Both the position numbers and the translations under genes were made by a program. The notes under the pieces are model-generated. The model did not search any database, was not told where the DNA came from, and saw only the letters and a list, made by a program, of their open reading frames with translations. A stretch of DNA of 7,737 bases from an uncultured Verrucomicrobia subdivision 3 bacterium (lineage in GTDB: Bacteria; Verrucomicrobiota; Verrucomicrobiia; Limisphaerales; DASXHY01), in NCBI GenBank assembly GCA_937890005.1, contig CALBZA010000001.1, positions 1 to 7,737 of the forward strand, in the 5' to 3' direction. Within the stretch, counting starts at the first letter, position 1; each line of letters begins with the position of its first letter. Positions 6,826 to 7,737 of the stretch are shown piece by piece.

Positions 6826-6856
6826 CCCTCTCCTCCATTCGGAATGGAGGAGAGGG
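6826..6856. repeat. Perfect left-end palindrome, copy 2
   Basis: CCCTCTCCTCCATTC (6826-6840) and its exact reverse complement (6842-6856) flank a single G. This is a 31-bp perfect palindrome with strong pyrimidine/purine strand bias and no T-run. Confidence 0.92.
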
Positions 6857-6957
6857 CCGGGGAGAGGAGGTAATCTTGAGGGCGAGAGATCAATTTAATG
6901 TGCTTTTCTTTCGTCGCTTTGATTTCGGAGTAGTGGGCGGTGGAGAGTTGTCTGAGT

Positions 6958-7104
6958 GCCCCTCTCCCTGGCCCTCTCCCCGTTCGTTCCTGACGGGGCG
7001 AGGGAATGATGCTCTGGGCGGTTTTGAGGCTTTTGAACATAGTCAGGATTTCGATTTTATTTCATCGTATCTGGTCATACGGGCGTTCGGATAGCAACGA
7101 GGGC
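6958..7104. repeat. 147-bp perfect direct repeat, second copy
   Basis: This is the identical partner of 6658-6804, in the same orientation and offset by exactly 300 bp. Its third, diverged relative starts at about 7623 and runs off the window end. Confidence 0.95.
6972..7004. repeat. Right-end palindrome, copy 2
   Basis: Same hairpin as 6672-6704 with no base change: CCCTC-T-CCCCG against CGGGG-C-GAGGG. Confidence 0.85.
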
Positions 7105-7125
7105 ATCGATGCACGAACGCCTACA

Positions 7126-7156
7126 CCCTCTCCTCCATTCGGAATGGAGGAGAGGG
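7126..7156. repeat. Perfect left-end palindrome, copy 3
   Basis: Identical to the 31-bp palindrome at 6826-6856. It lies downstream of the stop codon of the DUF559 gene, so it would also sit in the 3' region of that transcript. Confidence 0.92.
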
Positions 7157-7189
7157 CAGGGGAGAGGAGGTAATCTTGAACGCAACAAA

Positions 7190-7705
7190 TCACTTCGAAT
7201 TTCCGTCCTTCAGATTGAGTTGATCAGGATGCGGTGGAATAAATCGATGGTTCTGAACTTTCCGCATTACGGCGACGCATCCTGTTCGGCGGTGTAAAGC
7301 ATTCCAGATTTCAAGCAAAACGCCTTCACGATTGTTGGTCCATTGATGATTCCAGAAGCGCAGTTCCTCGATTCCCAGATCAGCAAGAAATTTCGTTCGT
7401 TTTACATCGTGCTGGATCTGATCCGGCAGTCCGTGCTGAAAACCATCCAGTTCGATCGACAGCTTTGCCATTGGACAATAGAAATCGAGGAAGTAATCAC
7501 CGACCTGATGCTGGCGGCGAAATTTGAATCCGGCGAACCGCCCGGCTTTTAAGGCGAGCCAGAGTTGCCTTTCTTCGTCGGTCTGATTTTGACGAAGCGA
7601 ACGGGCGAGAGATCTCTGAGCGGCCCCTCTCCCTGGCCCTCTCCCCGTTCGTTCCTCACGGGGCGAGGGAATGGCGTTCGGCGCGGTTTTGATCCTTTTG
7701 AACAT
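7190..7705 (-). CDS. DUF559 endonuclease-domain protein (Vsr-like, PD-(D/E)XK superfamily)
   Basis: This 171-residue protein carries a DUF559 domain at about residues 29-138. Its motifs are RSLRQNQTDEERQLWLAL, GFKFRRQHQVGDYFLDFYCP, LSIELDGFQH, then LRFWNHQWTNNREGVLLEIWNAL. DUF559 is related to very-short-patch-repair and PD-(D/E)XK nucleases; D74, E85 and D87 are candidate active-site acids. Its biological role is not established. The first 28 residues (IPSPREERTGRGPGRG) are encoded by the element's right palindrome, not by a conserved domain. ATG 7705 is the first start after an in-frame stop and no later ATG precedes the domain, so either this extension is translated or a non-ATG start is used. 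Residues 139-171 also extend past the usual domain end. No Shine-Dalgarno is visible. It has no functional neighbour and sits inside repeat element copy 3. Confidence 0.85.
   Translation of the reverse strand: MFKRIKTAPNAIPSPREERTGRGPGRGAAQRSLARSLRQNQTDEERQLWLALKAGRFAGFKFRRQHQVGDYFLDFYCPMAKLSIELDGFQHGLPDQIQHDVKRTKFLADLGIEELRFWNHQWTNNREGVLLEIWNALHRRTGCVAVMRKVQNHRFIPPHPDQLNLKDGNSK
7637..7669. repeat. Right-end palindrome, copy 3, inside the DUF559 reading frame
   Basis: Same paired arms as 6672-6704 (CCCTC-T-CCCCG with CGGGG-C-GAGGG), with one loop change (TCCTCA instead of TCCTGA). Here it lies within codons near the 5' end of the DUF559 gene. Confidence 0.85.
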
Positions 7706-7737
7706 AGTCAGGATTTCGATTTTTATTTCATCGTATC

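Larger units (their letters stand above)
6826..7125 (-). mobile_element. MITE-like element, copy 2 (internally deleted relative of the DUF559 element)
   Basis: It has the same order as copy 1: a perfect left palindrome (6826-6856), the GGAGAGGAGGTAATCTTGA tract, a core of about 80 bp (6878-6958), the right palindrome (6972-7004), and the trailer. On the minus strand the core reads CTCTC..CCG....CT..C.AAATCA.A.CGACGAA.GAAA.GCA, following the first part of the DUF559 coding sequence of copy 3 closely before breaking off. The retained gene piece is thus longer at the 5' side than in copy 1, and the 3' side is shorter. The deletion endpoints differ, which suggests independent deletions. Confidence 0.65.
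7126..7737 (-). mobile_element. Gene-bearing member of the element family, copy 3 (cut by window end)
   Basis: It has the same left palindrome, GGGGAGAGGAGGTAATCTTGA tract, right palindrome (7637-7669) and trailer as copies 1 and 2. Its core is about 446 bp (7178-7623) instead of about 80 bp and is filled by the DUF559 reading frame. The trailer is still matching copies 1 and 2 at the last base (TTTCATCGTATC), so the right boundary lies outside. The shared ends and the single difference of gene content make this the likely parent form. Confidence 0.65.

Noticed and set aside
6529..7737. CRISPR-like array because of regularly spaced repeats
   Set aside because: The repeat units are about 300 bp and include long conserved blocks with different cores. 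There are no short repeats with uniform spacers and no cas genes.

Overview
The window reads as a chromosomal stretch from a free-living, polysaccharide-degrading Gram-negative bacterium, most likely a member of the Verrucomicrobiota. This is inferred from protein character (GH10 xylanase, bacterial-type CE15 esterase), weak Shine-Dalgarno sequences, and intergenic DNA full of short palindromes and transposase debris. No rRNA or other taxonomic marker is present.

Layout. Positions 1-743 are a graveyard of mobile DNA: the collapsed end of an IS200-like/REP-associated tyrosine transposase (RAYT), a perfect 18-bp tandem duplication, a GC-rich palindrome, and an antisense C-terminal fragment of an IS66 transposase. 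Positions 968-3799 hold two exported plant cell wall enzymes on the + strand: a GH10 endo-xylanase and a CE15 glucuronoyl esterase. They are separated by a strong intrinsic terminator and a second palindrome. Together they would cut glucuronoxylan and release it from ester links to lignin. Convergent to them, positions 6357-3881 (minus strand) form a two-gene operon with a 4-nt ATGA overlap: a split-type transketolase C-terminal subunit, then an FGGY carbohydrate kinase of the glycerol kinase family. The expected transketolase N-terminal subunit does not lie directly upstream.

Positions 6428-7737 are the most unusual part: a row of related elements built from purine/pyrimidine-biased palindromes. 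The third element carries a gene for a DUF559 (Vsr-like, PD-(D/E)XK superfamily) endonuclease-domain protein. The two elements before it keep the same ends, and apparently the first few and last few codons of that gene, but have only about 80 bp in place of about 446 bp. They look like internally deleted, MITE-like derivatives of the DUF559 element. This is the main candidate for an under-described system.

Integration. The xylanase and esterase would supply xylo-oligosaccharides, and a kinase plus transketolase would fit downstream pentose or tetrose metabolism. That metabolic link rests only on proximity and on changes in the kinase substrate pocket.
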